From an uncultured Deferribacteraceae bacterium (GTDB lineage Bacteria; Chrysiogenota; Deferribacteres; CAMZNJ01), in the NCBI GenBank assembly GCA_947313855.1, contig CAMZNS010000021.1, positions 1-53,293 on the forward strand: 53,293 nucleotides of DNA, in the 5' to 3' direction. How positions within the stretch are numbered: position 1 is the first letter of the stretch; each line of letters starts with the position of its first letter. Position numbers and translations under genes: made by a program. The notes under the pieces are model-generated. The model worked only from the letters and a program-made list of their open reading frames with translations, was not told the origin of the DNA and made no database searches. Shown here piece by piece: positions 8,471-17,255 of this stretch.

Positions 8471-9991
8471 CTACAGGCGGTTTGCGATGGTGTACCTGAG
8501 TCGATCAATCATCGAACCAACACTCAACAACGACACAAGTTCCGCCATGTCTGGTCCCTTGTGTTCCCCTGATATCCCCACGCGAATGGTCATGAACAAC
8601 GCCTTCCCCTTAGCACCACTACTCTTCTGCACAATCTTGGTCAGCCCTTTGTAGGTTTGTGCATCTATGTAGGTGTCACTGTCAGGGTTTCCGTCTGCGT
8701 TGTTCTCGTTTGACACCCTTTTCAGCTCACCCAAAAACCCTTCGAGTACGTCTTTAGATGTTGGTAGTTCGAGTATCTCTTTGGCTTCAGTCGATAGTTC
8801 TGCGTTGATGCCTTTCGTTAGCCCCGGCATGGTGAAGAATGGTTGCAGGTATTGTCCTACGTCCATGAGTGTTTCCAGGTTGTCCCTCACCGTGAGGAGT
8901 ATTTTTGTGAATCGTTCTTCGTCTGCAATATCTTTTTCGGAGATATGTCCGTTGGCGAATAGTTCGGATGCCCTTACGAAGTCTAGTGTTCGTTTGTAGT
9001 ATTCGTTCGGCTCCATTTGTCTGATGTAGTTGCCGTTCATCCATTTGAGTTTTTCCACGTCGAAAACGGCTGCACTTTTGGATACCGATTCCAGTTTGAA
9101 TTCTTGTATGAGTTCGTCCATGGTGAAGAATTCCCTTTCGGTTTTTGGCGACCAGCTGAGTAGTGCCAGGTAGTTGATGAGAGCTTCTTGCAGGAACCCT
9201 TTTTCTTTAAAGTTGGCGACAGTTGTGTCTCCGTGTCGTTTTGAGAGTTTCGCCTGATCTTTTCCGAGTATCATGGGTATGTGTGCAAATTTTGGTAGTG
9301 GGAACCCTAGTGCTTCGTAGACAAGAACCTGTTTCGGTGTGTTTGAGATGTGATCGTCACCCCGTATAACGTGTGTTATCTCCATTAGGTGGTCGTCCAT
9401 TGCGACAACGTAGTTGTAGACGGGCATTCCGTCGGGTCGAACGATTATGAAGTCTCGGAAGCTGTCTGTTTCAAACTGTATGTCTCCTCGGATGATATCG
9501 TGAACAACAACGTGTTCTTGTGTTGTTCTGAGTCTTACTGCATATGATTCGCCCTGCTCGATACGTTTGGCGACGGTGTCTGCGTCTAGGTTGGCACAAG
9601 CTCTATCGTATCGGTATGGTTGATTGTTGCTTCTTTTTTGTTCCCGTTGTTCTTGTATGTGTTCTGCCGAGCAGAAGCATGGGTATGCCTTGTTGTTGTT
9701 GAGCAACAGTTGCGTATATTTGTTGTAGAGTCCGAGTCGTTCGGTTTGTCTGTATGGTCCGAAGTTACCGCCTTGGAGCGGTCCTTCGTCGCTGTCCATT
9801 TTCATCCATTGGAAGTCCTGTAGCATGGATGTTTCCGATTCACGTGACGATCTTGCTTCGTCGGTATCTTCCATTCGGATAATAAATGTGCCCTGATTTT
9901 GCCTTGCGAATAGGTAGTTAAAGAGTGCCGTCCTTGCGTTTCCAACATGTAGTGATCCTGTTGGTGATGGTGCTATTCTCACACGAACCAT
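8471..9991 (-). CDS. gltX: Glutamyl-tRNA synthetase
   Basis: A class I aminoacyl-tRNA synthetase charging tRNA-Glu (and possibly tRNA-Gln, since no amidotransferase or GlnRS is visible here). The 506-residue protein carries the HIGH-type motif PSPTGSLHVGN at its N-terminus, the second signature KLSKRHG at 248-254, and a C-terminal anticodon-binding helical domain. FCSAEHIQEQREQKRSNNQPYRYD corresponds to the region that binds zinc in some homologues, but only one Cys pair element remains. I chose the ATG at 9991 (GAGAGGAA upstream) because MVRVRIAPSPTG is the normal N-terminus. Monocistronic. Confidence 0.96.
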   Translation of the reverse strand: MVRVRIAPSPTGSLHVGNARTALFNYLFARQNQGTFIIRMEDTDEARSSRESETSMLQDFQWMKMDSDEGPLQGGNFGPYRQTERLGLYNKYTQLLLNNNKAYPCFCSAEHIQEQREQKRSNNQPYRYDRACANLDADTVAKRIEQGESYAVRLRTTQEHVVVHDIIRGDIQFETDSFRDFIIVRPDGMPVYNYVVAMDDHLMEITHVIRGDDHISNTPKQVLVYEALGFPLPKFAHIPMILGKDQAKLSKRHGDTTVANFKEKGFLQEALINYLALLSWSPKTEREFFTMDELIQEFKLESVSKSAAVFDVEKLKWMNGNYIRQMEPNEYYKRTLDFVRASELFANGHISEKDIADEERFTKILLTVRDNLETLMDVGQYLQPFFTMPGLTKGINAELSTEAKEILELPTSKDVLEGFLGELKRVSNENNADGNPDSDTYIDAQTYKGLTKIVQKSSGAKGKALFMTIRVGISGEHKGPDMAELVSLLSVGSMIDRLRYTIANRL

Positions 9992-10201
9992 TGTGAATTC
10001 CTCTCTTGGTTGCTCCACTGAGCGGTATTAATATTTACTTATGTAGTTGATAAGATTAATTGAATTATTGTAATAAATAGTTATCATAGATATTGTATCA
10101 CAGAAATGGGTAAATATAAAGTTGTGCCTTGCAAATCGGTTGAAACTGTGCAAGAATTGTTTAGGCTCAGAGCAATGCAGGTGCCACAGCTCCCTTCTTC
10201 T

Positions 10202-10240
10202 GGGGGTTCGTGTACCATCTAGGGGTTCGTGCACCATCGT
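10202..10240 (+). repeat. 20-bp direct repeat, two copies
   Basis: GGGGTTCGTGTACCATC is followed directly by GGGGTTCGTGCACCATC. The copies cover the possible GTG start of the next gene, which complicates the start choice. The rest of 9992-10258 is A/T-rich without a gene. Confidence 0.6.
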
Positions 10241-10258
10241 CGCTTAATTGGATATCAT

Positions 10259-11902
10259 ATGCTAGGCTCTATTTTCGACTACCTTGTGACTCTACTCAGC
10301 CAAGACAATACGGCTACCCTGTTTGTTATTATTGGTGTTGGCTACTTTATTGGTAAGATAAAGATATTCGGAATCAAGCTGAATATTGCTGGCGTTATTG
10401 TTGTCGGAGCTTTTTTGGGATTTATTTCTGGTGGCTACATCTCCCTGTCCCCCGACCTTGCTCAAATGGGTATTCTTCTTTCCATGTACATGCTTGGTAT
10501 TCAGGTTGGTCCAGTGTTTTTCAGTTCCCTTACGTCTCGCTCGGGGAGCATGACCGGTGCCATTATGCTCACGTACATCATTAGCGTTGCGTTTGTTTTG
10601 ATTATCCTCTACATACCGGGCATAACGTCTCATGATATGCTTGGTTTTTATTCTGGCATGTACCAAAGCACGGTCTCGTTTGCGAACTCCCTAGACCTCT
10701 TCTTCAAGTTTGATTACCCCACTGAGCGACTTGTGTCCTCTTTTTCCATCGCCTACATTGTGTCCATTATTGTGTCTTTCATCTATGTTCAACGCTTGGT
10801 CAACAGCAAGCAGCACCTTTTCATGGGTGAGGAGAAGTACCTTGAGAGCATCTCTGTTAGCTCTAGCACTGTTGTTACGAAGTTTATCCGCTTGCATAAC
10901 TCGTATATTTTGGAGCAATCCATGGACGCCCAAGCGATTATGAACCGTACAGGTATAATTATTTCGTCGTTTGAGCGTGATGGTGAGGTTAGCGAGGTTG
11001 AGCCTCATACTATTTTCAAGATCGACGATACCCTTATGGTTATTGGTTCCCCTGATAGGGTCGAGGTTTTCGCCACATTTTCGGGTGAGATACTCAAAGT
11101 ACGCCATGGTCAGCGTAGCAAGCATTTGCAATACGGTTTGTATTTTGTATCTAATAAGGATGCGATCGGTCGTCCCATCTACACTTACCAGCTTAAGACT
11201 AAGTATAACTGTTCTATTCTGAGTATTCGTCGTGGTGACATTGAGTTTGTGCCCACGGAGAATACTGTTTTGGAGCTTGGGGACCGCGTGAACACTGTGT
11301 ACCACTACACCTACACCACTGATGTTGGCGAGTTTTTTGGTGATTCCATCGAGGATCTTTCCGAGGGTGATCTGTCGTCCATCACCTTGGGCATTCTGAT
11401 CGGGATTGCTGTTGGTGTTATCCCTGTTGTTATCCCTGGTTCGCAAACCATCGCCATCGGTCAGTCCCTTGGTGTTCTGTTTTTGGGTTTAATTTTGGGT
11501 AAAATCGGCAAAACTGGACCCATTACATGGACCGTTCCTGCTCCTATTAGTATTTCCTTGCGTCAGTTCGGTATTATCATATTTCTCGCCGTTTCGAGCC
11601 TCAACGCTGGTGCAGGCTTGGTGGACATCAACATCGGCACAGCACTTCTCCTTGTGGTGATATCCACCATCAGTATTTTGTCGTTTTTCAAGGTTATGAC
11701 CATCATCTATCGCCGTATCTACAAGTTTACGTACCTACAGATAATCGGTTTACTAGCTGGCATCCTCGGTCAGCCACAGTTGATTAAGATGAATGCTGAT
11801 TTCCGTTCACAGTACCCAGCGATAACCTACGCCCGCATGTTGCCCATCTTTACCATGGCAAAAATCCTGACGATCCAGGTATTCTTTTTCACTATGCTGT
11901 AG
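10259..11902 (+). CDS. AspT/YidE-type transporter with two TrkA-C (RCK_C) domains
   Basis: A polytopic inner-membrane protein of the aspartate:alanine exchanger (AAE) superfamily. It has about five helices at the N-terminus, a central cytoplasmic region of about 200 residues with two RCK_C-type domains (for example TIFKIDDTLMVIGSPDRVEVF and VPTENTVLELGDRVNTV), then another five or six helices. This order is typical of AspT and E. coli YidE/YbjL. Substrate unknown; dicarboxylate or amino-acid exchange would fit the fermentative setting. The ATG at 10259 (GGA six bases upstream) is preferred; a GTG at 10229 with AGGGG upstream would add 10 residues. Confidence 0.85.
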   Translation: MLGSIFDYLVTLLSQDNTATLFVIIGVGYFIGKIKIFGIKLNIAGVIVVGAFLGFISGGYISLSPDLAQMGILLSMYMLGIQVGPVFFSSLTSRSGSMTGAIMLTYIISVAFVLIILYIPGITSHDMLGFYSGMYQSTVSFANSLDLFFKFDYPTERLVSSFSIAYIVSIIVSFIYVQRLVNSKQHLFMGEEKYLESISVSSSTVVTKFIRLHNSYILEQSMDAQAIMNRTGIIISSFERDGEVSEVEPHTIFKIDDTLMVIGSPDRVEVFATFSGEILKVRHGQRSKHLQYGLYFVSNKDAIGRPIYTYQLKTKYNCSILSIRRGDIEFVPTENTVLELGDRVNTVYHYTYTTDVGEFFGDSIEDLSEGDLSSITLGILIGIAVGVIPVVIPGSQTIAIGQSLGVLFLGLILGKIGKTGPITWTVPAPISISLRQFGIIIFLAVSSLNAGAGLVDINIGTALLLVVISTISILSFFKVMTIIYRRIYKFTYLQIIGLLAGILGQPQLIKMNADFRSQYPAITYARMLPIFTMAKILTIQVFFFTML

Positions 11903-11948
11903 GTTTGTGTTGGTAGCGTGGGACGAACTCTGACGCGGTGGAAACGCT

Positions 11949-12047
11949 GTACGCAGGTCAACGCCGTACGCAGGTCAACGCTGTACGCAGGTCAACGCTG
12001 TACGCAGGTCAACGCTGTACGCAGGTCAACGCCGTACGCAGGTCAAC
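11949..12047 (+). repeat. 17-bp tandem repeat, about 6 copies
   Basis: The unit is GTACGCAGGTCAACGCT with a C/T variant at the last base. It starts about 45 bases after the transporter stop codon, and 17 is not a multiple of three. The array leads into a larger minisatellite. Confidence 0.92.
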
Positions 12048-12079
12048 AAACAACATAACAATAACAGTTAAACAAAACA

Positions 12080-12495
12080 GGAAGACGCCCACAGACGCCT
12101 AACACGGGCACAACTAAGTGGAAGAAGAGATCTGCCACAGACGCCGAACACGGACACAGCAAAGTGGAAGAAGGGACGCGCACAGAGGCCTAACACGGAC
12201 ACAACTAAGAGGAAGAAGAGACGCGCCACAGACGCCTAACACGGACACAGCTAAGTGGAACAAGAGCCGCCCACAGACGCCCAACACAGCCACAGCCAAG
12301 CGGAAACACACCCGCCCCCCAACAAGGAACCCACAAAGACGACAAACGCACGCCCACAGACGCCAAACCCAGAACCAACAAACAGGACAAAGAGACGCCC
12401 ACAGACGCCTAACACGGACACAGCTAAGTGGAAAAAGAGACGCCCACAGACGCCTAACACGGACACAACTAAGTGGAAAAAGAGACGCCCCCGTA
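12080..12495 (+). repeat. 45/46-bp minisatellite, about 9 degenerate copies
   Basis: Each unit carries the cores CACAGACGCCTAACACGG and CTAAGTGGAA, with substitutions and small indels; units near 12310-12400 are most diverged and the last two are nearly identical. Open frames on both strands are by-products of the A/C-rich sequence: they lack a ribosome-binding site, and units of 45 and 46 bp shift the frame. Confidence 0.9.
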
Positions 12496-12511
12496 TAGAA
12501 AATACAGGAGC

Positions 12512-12532
12512 AAAAAGAAGGGGCTAACCCCT
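12512..12532 (-). terminator. Terminator overlapping the PEGA-like lipoprotein stop codon
   Basis: On the minus strand AGGGG-TTAG-CCCCT is followed by TCTTTTTG. The stem begins inside the stop codon of the lipoprotein gene ending at 12531. The stem is short (5 bp) but G/C-rich. Confidence 0.5.
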
Positions 12533-12899
12533 AAGAACAACGGGGGGTAACGGTATAGACACTCTGCTGGAAGCTATACCAAGAACCCGTAACGCCATCA
12601 ACAATAAACCCCGGCCAGAAGAAGAGATTCAAAATTGTCACAGGGGAGATATCCTTCGAAAAAGCAGCAGTTATATCCTTGCAACCCTGCTTCTCACCTC
12701 TAGCAACATAGTTCCTATTCTTCTGCAAAATCACAGTAACATGATCATCACCAACATACTGCTCATTCACATAAATCTCAGTATTCTCCTCTCTAGAAAC
12801 AATCTGAACCGTCTGCGTCGAACCTGTGAGTAGTGTCGCACAGCTGGTTAATACTGTGGACATCACAACCAATATCAAAATACTTACTACTTTTGTCAT
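12531..12899 (-). CDS. Small lipoprotein with PEGA-like domain
   Basis: A 122-residue protein with a signal peptide and lipobox VLTSCA, followed by LLTGSTQTVQIVS and EIYVNEQYVGDDHVTVIL, which match the beta-strand pattern of PEGA-type surface-layer domains. A hydrophobic LNLFFWPGFIVDGVTGS segment near the C-terminus is typical of related small bacterial lipoproteins ending in a 'D-x-x-(T/S)G' stretch. The function is unknown; envelope anchoring is likely. Start at 12899 with GAGAGGTG upstream; a longer frame to 12953 has no ribosome-binding site. Confidence 0.8.
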   Translation of the reverse strand: MTKVVSILILVVMSTVLTSCATLLTGSTQTVQIVSREENTEIYVNEQYVGDDHVTVILQKNRNYVARGEKQGCKDITAAFSKDISPVTILNLFFWPGFIVDGVTGSWYSFQQSVYTVTPRCS

Positions 12900-12988
12900 T
12901 TCTAAAACACCTCTCAATAAAACTATACTCTTCGTTCCATTGCATAAAGACAATAACCTGGGCTAACACACATTCTTTGCAAACAACG

Positions 12989-13029
12989 AAAAAAGGGTTT
13001 TGCAATTATTATTGATTGCAAAACCCTTT
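12989..13029 (-). terminator. Strong rho-independent terminator after the outer-membrane protein gene
   Basis: A perfect 15-bp stem (12992-13006 with 13015-13029) and an 8-base loop are followed, on the minus strand, by a run of six T including the stem's last bases. It ends transcription from the porin-like gene whose stop is at 13099. Confidence 0.85.
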
Positions 13030-13043
13030 AGCTAAAAGCCACT

Positions 13044-13085
13044 AGGCTCAGGAACCGTCAGGCTCAGGAACCGTCAGGCTCGAGA
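13044..13085 (+). repeat. 16-bp tandem repeat, 2.5 copies
   Basis: The unit AGGCTCAGGAACCGTC occurs twice and is followed by a partial third copy, between the porin-like stop codon and its terminator. Confidence 0.75.
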
Positions 13086-13098
13086 AAACTAGGTAACT

Positions 13099-14067
13099 CT
13101 AGAATGTACCTTTAGCACCAAGCTCTACATAAAGCTCAGGACCAAATAGCTCGCTGTAGCCTGTAATCTTACTTTGAGGGATACCAACGCCAAGACCGCT
13201 ATAAACAGATACTGATTCCATTACCTTGTATTCGCCGCGTCCAAAAATGTTGATTAGTGAATCTTCAGCATGCTCAACAGATGGGTCAACTGTTTCTGTA
13301 TCTGCTTTAGCAATGATTACATTCTCAGCAGCCGCATTAGGATCTTGCATGAAAAGTAGTCCAGCTTTGAGATCCATCACATCAGTAGTGTAGCCACCGT
13401 ATCCACCAAGAACCATGTTGTAGTTGGTTTCATCAACAAGCATCAAGCCATACGCTCCGTACCTAGCTGGGGAAAGTGTGTAGTCATCTTTGGAGTCAGC
13501 TGGGTTTTTTGCATCTGGGGATATGTCTTCCACAGAGTAGAAGTCAGCAATAGCAGCAACCATAACGTTTTCATTTACATTGTATGATCCGTAGTTCATC
13601 AATGCCCAAGCACTTCTTTGAGCTTGTTTGGTGTTACCACGAGTAATAGCGAAGTTGTCAGTGTAGTCGCCACCTTTGTAGACAGGGTTGGTTTGCAATG
13701 TCATCATGTCGTTAGAGAATTTAATATCTAGTCCAACCTGATAGGATGTTGCAGATGTGGAGCAGTCATCGCTTAGGTCTGTGTTACCTGTAACACCTTT
13801 ATCAGCGTCATACTTAAGACCTTCAGTAGCAGCACAGTTGCCGAATCCCCAAAGACCGTATTTACTGCTAAACATATCAACAGATGCCGATGGTGTTACA
13901 ACAAGAGTATCTGTTGCGTCGTATGCTAGGTTGCCAGCAAGAGATATCTTGTTGTTACCGGTAACACGTCCGTCGCCCATTAGGTATTTAACTTTTGCAT
14001 CATAACTTGATGCAAATGCCGATGTAGCTACCACAGTAGCCAGTGCTAGTAGAGTAATTTTCTTCAT
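13099..14067 (-). CDS. Predicted outer-membrane beta-barrel protein (porin-like)
   Basis: A 322-residue exported protein. The start at 14067 has an excellent AGGAGG site; MKKITLLALATVVATSAFA is a classic Sec signal peptide cleaved before SSYDAKV. The mature part alternates polar and hydrophobic residues in short strands (SLAGNLAYDATDTLVVTPSA and similar), and the chain ends in LYVELGAKGTF, with the terminal Phe used by the BAM machinery. One Cys pair lies in the region FGNCAATEGLKYD...SDDCS. The exact family is not recognised. It is monocistronic with its own promoter and terminator, as expected for an abundant outer-membrane protein. Confidence 0.8.
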   Translation of the reverse strand: MKKITLLALATVVATSAFASSYDAKVKYLMGDGRVTGNNKISLAGNLAYDATDTLVVTPSASVDMFSSKYGLWGFGNCAATEGLKYDADKGVTGNTDLSDDCSTSATSYQVGLDIKFSNDMMTLQTNPVYKGGDYTDNFAITRGNTKQAQRSAWALMNYGSYNVNENVMVAAIADFYSVEDISPDAKNPADSKDDYTLSPARYGAYGLMLVDETNYNMVLGGYGGYTTDVMDLKAGLLFMQDPNAAAENVIIAKADTETVDPSVEHAEDSLINIFGRGEYKVMESVSVYSGLGVGIPQSKITGYSELFGPELYVELGAKGTF

Positions 14068-14157
14068 AAGAATCCTCCTATTAATACGTATAGAATATTT
14101 GTTATTTTCAAGTGTGTAGATCAACATCACGGCTATGTTTTCCGCTAAAGTAAACCT

Positions 14158-14186
14158 AGTGTATAAAATATAAACACATGAGTAAA
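14158..14186 (-). promoter_or_regulatory. Possible promoter of the porin-like gene
   Basis: On the minus strand TTTACT (14181-14186), a 17-base spacer and TACACT (14158-14163) lie about 90 bases upstream of the start codon. The rest of the 14187-14621 gap is A/T-rich with a short C-rich stretch of degenerate CCCCTGTCG copies near 14510-14560; no gene seen. Confidence 0.42.
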
Positions 14187-14621
14187 GCTCTAAAACCCTG
14201 CAACTACAGCGTTTGTGCAGTTATGGAGAAACCAATTTGCAACTCAAAATCTATATCTAATTACAACCTTAACACAAAGAAAAATCATATGCAACACATT
14301 TTTGAAAAAATTATTCAATAAATATAAAGGGTGACTCTGTAAGTCAAGATTAAACGGGGCTTCAGGCATTTAAACCAACAGTCACAGGCGTATAAAAATA
14401 AAAGCATTGTTCTAAAATCTACTACCAAATTACGCTACTTAACTTAAAGTAAATGATATATTTCATAACATAACTTAGCGTTAGGGCATACTAGCACCAC
14501 GCTCAAAGGTAGCCCCCGCACCGCTTTCACCCCTGTCGTACCCCTGTCGCACCACTGTACCCGTCGTTTGCACTATTACTTTACATAACTACTTATGCAA
14601 CTATTTGTACTACTTTAATGC

Positions 14622-14650
14622 TTGACAGTGTTGATCATACATATTAACAT
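14622..14650 (+). promoter_or_regulatory. Consensus sigma70 promoter of the crr-nagE operon
   Basis: A perfect TTGACA (14622-14627), a 17-base spacer and TAACAT (14645-14650). Transcription would start near 14657, giving a leader of about 100 bases before crr. Confidence 0.7.
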
Positions 14651-14758
14651 GTAAAAGAGTCGTATGCATTGCCTGTGTATTCTATCGCTGCAGTCTCGTG
14701 GCACTATCGTCGCACTGGCAATAGCTAATCTTAATTTCACTTTGCGAGGTACCCAAGT

Positions 14759-15229
14759 ATGAAGTCTTTCTTCAAAAAAAAACCACTAGTCATTTACTCC
14801 CCCATGGACGGCGAAGTTGTCCCACTAACACAGGTTCCCGACGATGTATTCGCCTCTGGGGCAATGGGTGACGGCGTTGCAATCAACCCCACTGGTGACA
14901 CTGTTTACGCTATTGCTGATGCCCAAGCAGACATATTCAGAACGCTACATGCCACCGGTTTTACGTTCGACAATGGTCTTGAGATGATCGTGCATTTTGG
15001 CGTCGACACCGTCGCTCTCAACGGCGAGCATTTCACCAAAATGTCGGATGGTGGTAAGGTGACTGTTGGCGACCCCCTTGTTGGTTTTGATCTCGAGGCG
15101 ATTCGCAGCAAAGTTCCGTCAGTACTGACTCCTGTCGTAATTACCGACATGGATGTTATTAAAGAGTTTAAGGTTGTTGCTGAGGGCACGGTTAAGGCTG
15201 GCGACCCGCTCCTTGAAGTATACCTCTAG
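14759..15229 (+). CDS. crr: PTS glucose-family EIIA component
   Basis: A soluble phosphocarrier that takes phosphate from HPr and passes it to an EIIB domain. The 156-residue protein matches EIIA-Glc: IYSPMDGEVVPLTQVPD at the N-terminus, His64 in the RTLHATGF stretch, and the phosphorylated His79 in VHFGVDTVALNG. The C-terminus has KAGDPLLEVYL. GCGAGG lies upstream of the ATG. It heads a two-gene operon with a NagE-like permease. It may also serve in catabolite regulation as in enterics, but this is not visible here. Confidence 0.95.
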   Translation: MKSFFKKKPLVIYSPMDGEVVPLTQVPDDVFASGAMGDGVAINPTGDTVYAIADAQADIFRTLHATGFTFDNGLEMIVHFGVDTVALNGEHFTKMSDGGKVTVGDPLVGFDLEAIRSKVPSVLTPVVITDMDVIKEFKVVAEGTVKAGDPLLEVYL

Positions 15230-15306
15230 ACGCACTCCTCCACCCTGCTAGCTATTTTTAGTTATTGAGTACTTTCATACATATTTAATATTAGGAGGAC
15301 TTGACT

Positions 15307-16713
15307 ATGAACGTTTTTGACAAAATCCAGCATTTCGGACGCTCGGTAATGCTTGCCATTGCAGTATTGCCCGTGGCTGGTATCCTTATCGGTATTGGTG
15401 GACATCCGTCCATTGATATCCCGATCATGTTTGTTGCTGGTAATGCCATTTTTGCCAACCTTCCCCTTATCTTCGCCATAGCAGTTGCTGTTGGTCTTTC
15501 CCACAACAACGATGGTGCCGCAGCACTTTCAGCTGCCATCGGTTACTTTATTATTACCAACGTAACCACCACTATGGACAGCACCATCAACATGGGTGTT
15601 CTTTCGGGAATTATTAGTGGTATCCTTGCTGCTTACCTTTACAACCGTTACCACACTATTCAGTTGCCCGAATTTTTGGCATTTTTTGCTGGTCGTCGCT
15701 TCATTCCGATTATTACTGGTCTTTCGGCGTTCATTCTTGGGCTAGCTTTCGGTATAATCTGGCCACCTATTCAGGCGGGGATAGATAGTCTTGGTGTAGC
15801 CATGGGTGATGCTGGTGCATTTGGTGCTGCCGCTTACGGTTTTTTGAACAGGCTTCTTATTCCAACAGGTCTGCATCACGTTTTGAATACCTACATTTGG
15901 TTCAACCTTGGTGACTTCACAAATGCTGCTGGCGAGCTTATTCGTGGCGATTTGAGTCGTTTCTACGCTGGCGATCCCACTGGTGGTATCTACACTGCTG
16001 GTTACTTCCCTATTATGATGGGCGGTATGGTTGGAGCTTGTGGTGCCATGATTGTTACCGCTAAGACTGCTCGACGCAAGTTTGCAGTTGGTGTGCTCAT
16101 CTCTGCGGCTCTCACCTCTTTTGTAACAGGTGTTACAGAGCCAGTTGAGTTTGCCTTCCTATTTGTTGCACCTCTTCTGTTCCTTGTTCACGCACTTCTC
16201 ACAGCTGTGTCCATGTTTATTTCCTACTCCCTAGATATCCACCTTGCGTTTGCGTTCTCAGCAGGTCTTATCGACTTTGTGTTGTCCTACTCACGCGGTC
16301 AAAATGCTGGTTATTTGCTTGTGTTGATACCACTGTTTGCAGTAATCTACTTCTTCGTGTTCCTGTTTGTGATCAAGCTATTTGACCTCAAAACACCGGG
16401 ACGTGAAACTGACGAACAGATTGCTGAAATGGAGGGGGTTAATTCTGTGTCCGTGTCTAGCGGTTCGGGCTCTGAGTTAGCTATGTCGTACGCTGCTGCA
16501 CTTGGCGGCATGGACAATGTTCTCACCATCAACAACTGCATTACTCGCTTGCGTCTAACGGTATCCGATCAGGACAGCATCGATGCCAACGCTCTGAAAG
16601 CACTTGGTGCGAAGGGGGTTGTTCGTAGTGGCGGTAACTCTGTTCAGGTTATTGTTGGAACGAAGGTTGAGGCAATTGCGAGGGAACTCACTGACCTCAA
16701 AAACAAGTCCTAA
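15307..16713 (+). CDS. nagE: PTS EIICB permease, N-acetylglucosamine-type
   Basis: An inner-membrane sugar channel (EIIC, residues about 1-370) fused to a cytoplasmic EIIB domain (about 395-468). AGGAGG lies eight bases before the ATG at 15307; an in-frame TTG six bases earlier is too close to the site. EIIC carries the GVTEPVEF motif (family GITEPxEF) and NRLLIPTGLHHVLNT, which resembles NagE more than PtsG. EIIB has the phospho-Cys411 in NNCITRLRLTV. There is no fused EIIA; crr supplies it. Specificity for GlcNAc rather than glucose is inferred from the EIIC motifs. A strong terminator follows. Confidence 0.9.
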   Translation: MNVFDKIQHFGRSVMLAIAVLPVAGILIGIGGHPSIDIPIMFVAGNAIFANLPLIFAIAVAVGLSHNNDGAAALSAAIGYFIITNVTTTMDSTINMGVLSGIISGILAAYLYNRYHTIQLPEFLAFFAGRRFIPIITGLSAFILGLAFGIIWPPIQAGIDSLGVAMGDAGAFGAAAYGFLNRLLIPTGLHHVLNTYIWFNLGDFTNAAGELIRGDLSRFYAGDPTGGIYTAGYFPIMMGGMVGACGAMIVTAKTARRKFAVGVLISAALTSFVTGVTEPVEFAFLFVAPLLFLVHALLTAVSMFISYSLDIHLAFAFSAGLIDFVLSYSRGQNAGYLLVLIPLFAVIYFFVFLFVIKLFDLKTPGRETDEQIAEMEGVNSVSVSSGSGSELAMSYAAALGGMDNVLTINNCITRLRLTVSDQDSIDANALKALGAKGVVRSGGNSVQVIVGTKVEAIARELTDLKNKS

Positions 16714-16769
16714 CAACGGCACATACGACTTATTCAGATAGATCTGGGGGCGACGAGAGCTCCTGCGTA

Positions 16770-16801
16770 AAAGGCCTCGCCACATGTTGGCGGGGCTTTT
16801 T
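16770..16801 (+). terminator. Rho-independent terminator after nagE
   Basis: GCCTCGCC pairs with GGCGGGGC (one T-G pair, 7-base loop), flanked by AAAA on the left and TTTTT on the right. It lies 60 bases past the nagE stop. Confidence 0.85.
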
Positions 16802-17089
16802 GCGTGTGCGGACGTTGGGACGTGTGCGGATGTTGGAACGTGTGCGGATGTGCGGACGTGTGTGGATGTTGGGACGTGTGCGGGCGTTGGAACGTGTTCG
16901 GGCGTTGGAACGTGTGCGGATGTGCGGACGTGTGCGGATGTTGGAACGTGTGCGGACGTTGGGGCGTGTGCGGGCGTTGGGGCGTGTGCGGGCGTTGGGG
17001 CGTGTTCGGGCGTTGGGGCGTGTGCGGGCGTTGGGGCGTGTTCGGGCGTTGGAACGTGTGCGGGCGTTGGAACGTGTGCGGACGCAGAA
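16802..17089 (+). repeat. 18-bp tandem repeat, about 16 copies
   Basis: The unit is GTGTGCGGGCGTTGGAAC with frequent changes (GGAC/GGGC, GGATGTGCGGAC). The array begins immediately after the nagE terminator. Because 18 is divisible by three it leaves all six frames open, producing repetitive open frames on both strands that have no ribosome-binding sites. Confidence 0.92.
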
Positions 17090-17163
17090 AAGGCGATGGC
17101 ATGCGTATCCCGCACAACCATCGCCCAATCCATGAGCCTATCGGTCTAGCTAGCTAACTAACA

Positions 17164-17200
17164 AAGCCGAAAACTACGATTTAACTTTGTCGAAAATAGC
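17164..17200 (-). pseudogene. Duplicated remnant of the rplT 3' end
   Basis: About 37 bases match the 3' end of rplT (17244-17282) with only a few differences and would encode AIFDKVKS-stop against AICDKVKS-stop of rplT. It lies 45 bases beyond the rplT stop, on the same strand. It has no start of its own and is best read as a partial duplication or recombination scar. Confidence 0.6.
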
Positions 17201-17255
17201 TTCCGAACCGTATTAGACTGAAGCAACTCAAGCCCCCAACCCAAGAAGTCGAAAA

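Noticed and set aside
12114-12527. Several Arg/Thr/Gln-rich or Leu/Val/Ser-rich open frames
   Set aside because: They follow the 45/46-bp minisatellite, shift frame between units and lack start signals.
16555-17157. Overlapping repetitive open frames on both strands with Pro/Thr/His, Arg/Thr or Cys/Gly repeats
   Set aside because: They arise because the 18-bp array leaves every frame open; none has a ribosome-binding site or non-repeat conserved sequence.
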